A DNA stretch of 64,000 bases from Companilactobacillus baiquanensis (lineage in GTDB: Bacteria; Bacillota; Bacilli; Lactobacillales; Lactobacillaceae): assembly GCF_003946605.1 (NCBI RefSeq), contig NZ_RHOQ01000005.1, positions 50,162 through 114,161 of the forward strand. The letters run 5' to 3'. The notes below the pieces were generated by a model. The model ran no database searches. It worked only from the letters and a program-made list of their open reading frames with translations, and was not told the origin of the DNA. The first letter of the stretch is position 1. The number at the start of each line of letters is the position of its first letter. Positions 62,486 through 64,000 of this stretch are shown one piece after another. A program made the position numbers and the translations under genes.

Positions 62486-62767
62486 AGATTTAGCATTAAT
62501 TGAATCTGCACTTTCAAGCATTTGATATGTTGCCTCAAAAGTAGGGCAAACATCACCTGGAATTGCATAATTTTGAGTGGTTTCACGAATTTGATCAAAA
62601 TCATCATCCAAATTTAGACCATTTTCAGCTGCCTTTTTAAGGTTAAGATATTCTTCTCTAACAGCAAATACTTCTGGATGATTTTTACCATGGGCAATAG
62701 TAATTGCTTTAGTAAATAAGTCTAATTTTTCTTGATGTTCGTTTAAGTAATCTTTAACTGCAGTCAT
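62483..62767 (-). CDS. short Ric-like protein (Fe-S repair di-iron family)
   Basis: A 94-residue protein. The stretch IAHGKNHPEVFAVREEYLNL and FDQIRETTQNYAIPGDVCP resembles part of Ric/ScdA-type di-iron proteins that repair Fe-S clusters after oxidative or nitrosative damage, but it is much shorter than the full proteins (over 200 residues). The match is from memory and moderate. Its promoter carries a Crp/Fnr-type box with the same geometry as those of the metal locus, which fits a redox-stress role. The start ATG follows AGAGG. Confidence 0.5.
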   Translation of the reverse strand: MTAVKDYLNEHQEKLDLFTKAITIAHGKNHPEVFAVREEYLNLKKAAENGLNLDDDFDQIRETTQNYAIPGDVCPTFEATYQMLESADSINAKS

Positions 62768-62797
62768 CTGTAAAACCTCTTTTCATTTGATGACTTT

Positions 62798-62839
62798 AGT
62801 TTAAAGGAAACGCTTACTTATTAAATTGATTTGAATCAA
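62798..62839 (-). promoter_or_regulatory. Crp/Fnr-type box, -10 and near-cre of the Ric-like gene
   Basis: TTGATTTGAATCAA (62826-62839) is a full TTGATN4ATCAA site. On the minus strand it reads in the same CCAAAACTTGA context as the two boxes at 16.5 and 18.5 kb. TAAACT (62798-62803) starts 29.5 bp from its centre. AGGAAACGCTTACTT (62805-62819) is one base from the cre consensus when read on the minus strand. Confidence 0.62.
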
Positions 62840-62886
62840 GTTTTGGCTTTTGTTTTGAAATTTTCGTCTTTTGACACGCTCTATTT

Positions 62887-63003
62887 AAACGCGCTTACAA
62901 AAGACAGCAATTTGCGCTTACTACGACTAGTAATCATGCCAACTTCGTTGTCATAATCCCTAGTCTAGGTAATGCTCAATTGCTCCCGTCATTTGACACG
63001 CTC
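62887..63003 (-). repeat. post-stop hairpin element, copy F
   Basis: Starts within the stop codon of the aldo/keto reductase gene and runs away from it in the same orientation. Second arms AGCAATT/AATTGCT, central stem beginning CTAGACTAG..CTAGTC, junctions TGAGCATTACCTAG and CGTAGTAAGCGCA, identical to copy E. An 18-bp direct repeat (TTTGACACGCTCTATTTA at 62870-62887 and 62992-63009) flanks it. Confidence 0.8.
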
Positions 63004-63845
63004 TATTTACCTAATTTATCCAATGTATCAAAATCTTCTTGGCTCAATTCAATATCTTGAGCTTTGATATTTTGAACAACATGGTCAGTTGAGCTTGTTC
63101 CTGGAATTGGTAGGATAACGTCTGAACGTTTCAATAGCCATGCCAATGCTATTTGAGCTGGTTGAGCGTCATACTTTTTAGCGATTGCTTTTAGTTCATT
63201 ACCATTTGCTAGTTCACCGGTTGCTAGTGGGAACCAAGGGATAAATGCCATATGTTTTGATTCGGCGTAATTTAAAACATCTTCGTCAGTACGATCGATC
63301 AAATTATAACGGTTTTGTACGGAGACGATAGGTGTAATTTTTTCAGCTTCCTTAATTTGGTCAACTGAAACTTGGCTCAATCCAATATGCTTGATCTTGC
63401 CTTCTTTTTGCATTTTAGCAAGTTCACCGACTTGTTCTTCAATTGTGTAATTAGGATCAACACGGTGCAATTGCAAGAGATCAATGTGATCTAGTCCAAG
63501 AGTCATCATGTTAAGTTCAACTTGTTGGCGCAAGTAAGCTGGTGTTCCAACTGGTGTCCAGATATCAGGTCCTTGACGAGTATTACCAACCTTTGTAGCA
63601 ACCATAACATTTGAATTTTTACGTTCTTTTAGAGCATCTCTAAGATAAAGATTAGAGTAGAAGGGACCATATGCATCGGCAGTATCAATAAAGTTAACAC
63701 CGTTATCTATAGCAGTAGTAATAACTTTGACCGCATTTTCGGGATCATTTGATGGTCCCCAAACGCCCTTTCCAGGTAGTTGCATAGTTCCTTAACCTAA
63801 ACGATTAATAGTTAAATCATTGTCAAAAGAAAATGTTTTATTCAT
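63003..63845 (-). pseudogene. aldo/keto reductase with early in-frame TAA
   Basis: The natural start is ATG at 63845 after AGAGGAAG, giving MNKTFSFDNDLTINRLG, then TAA (63792-63794), then GTMQLPGKGVWGPS and a complete reductase to 63003 (280 codons). A tyrosine codon at the stop would restore the usual LGYGTMQLP wording. A second ATG at 63785, two codons after the stop and preceded by AAGGA, could restart translation of a 260-residue protein that keeps the catalytic Asp and Tyr (FIDTADAYG), Lys (VATKVG) and His (LLQLHRVD) but lacks the N-terminal cap. It may therefore still be partly functional. Confidence 0.82.
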
Positions 63846-64000
63846 TTATAATTCTTCCTCTCGTATCTGTATGACCCTAATTTAAACCATGGAGTGCACT
63901 TCAATGCAAACATTTTGTATTAATTTAATAAACATTATGGCAGAAATCTCCTGATTTTAATCAGGTTGATGAATGCCTTTATGCCTACGCCGTAAGTCAT

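Noticed and set aside
63937..64000. A short minus-strand frame reading in from the right edge and ending near 63940.
   Set aside because: Two frames are open for about 15-20 codons with no recognisable motif; too little sequence to call a gene.

Overview
The window is AT-rich chromosomal DNA of a low-GC Gram-positive, most likely a member of the Lactobacillaceae (perhaps the Companilactobacillus group; this is inference). The signs are strong AGGAGG-type ribosome binding sites, many intrinsic terminators, and families typical of lactic acid bacteria: PepI, FemX, SLAP-domain secreted proteins, DUF4767-type lipoproteins and an enterocin-A-type immunity protein. No rRNA, tRNA, CRISPR array, prophage or intact insertion sequence was seen.

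Layout. 1-6.3 kb: the end of an unidentified gene, a PEPCK/HPr-kinase-like P-loop protein, an NrtR-type regulator next to the niacin transporter NiaP, a histidine phosphatase, an NAD(P)-binding protein and a flavodoxin. 6.3-15.1 kb: branched-chain amino acid synthesis. ilvA is on the minus strand behind an Ile-rich small ORF and a terminator. Divergently, ilvB-ilvC-(ABC ATPase)-ilvD-(SufT-like)-(BASS transporter) run on the plus strand, with no ilvN. 15.1-20.3 kb: PepI, a large cloverleaf-like intergenic element, then a metal-homeostasis locus (P1B ATPase with a CPG motif, HMA chaperone, Dps, FLP-like Crp/Fnr regulator). 20.4-25.6 kb: NCS1 permease, an ornithine-cyclodeaminase-family gene with an in-frame stop, a TetR regulator, then GNAT, MarR and VOC genes. 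25.7-32.4 kb: HelD, GPP34, SGNH hydrolase, CoaA and GuaA. 32.4-42.2 kb: a Fic protein behind tandem repeats, an MDR permease, an FtsX-type ABC exporter with a TetR regulator, YitT and LysR proteins. 42.3-46.6 kb: an NMO-like flavoprotein, an orphan HicB with a hicA stub, an immunity protein, and FemX with an ATP-grasp ligase. 46.8-53.7 kb: a secretome island of lipoproteins, three SLAP proteins, two tandem small-RNA candidates, a structured leader and a duplicated terminator module. 53.7-64 kb: WYL, LytTR-LiaF, GNAT, nitroreductase, SDR-ADH, YafY/azoreductase, LysR, NTF2-like and Ric-like genes, and an aldo/keto reductase broken by a stop codon.

The most striking signal is not a gene. It is a family of about 115-bp hairpin elements placed 0-4 nt after stop codons and in the same orientation as the gene just ended. 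Their arms differ in sequence but stay complementary, while the junction sequences are conserved. A second strong signal is a small Crp/Fnr-type regulon: three TTGAN4-6TCAA boxes in the same flanking context, each centred 29.5 bp before a plausible -10 box, in front of the P-type ATPase, the HMA-dps genes and the Ric-like gene. A regulator of that family is encoded in the same cluster.
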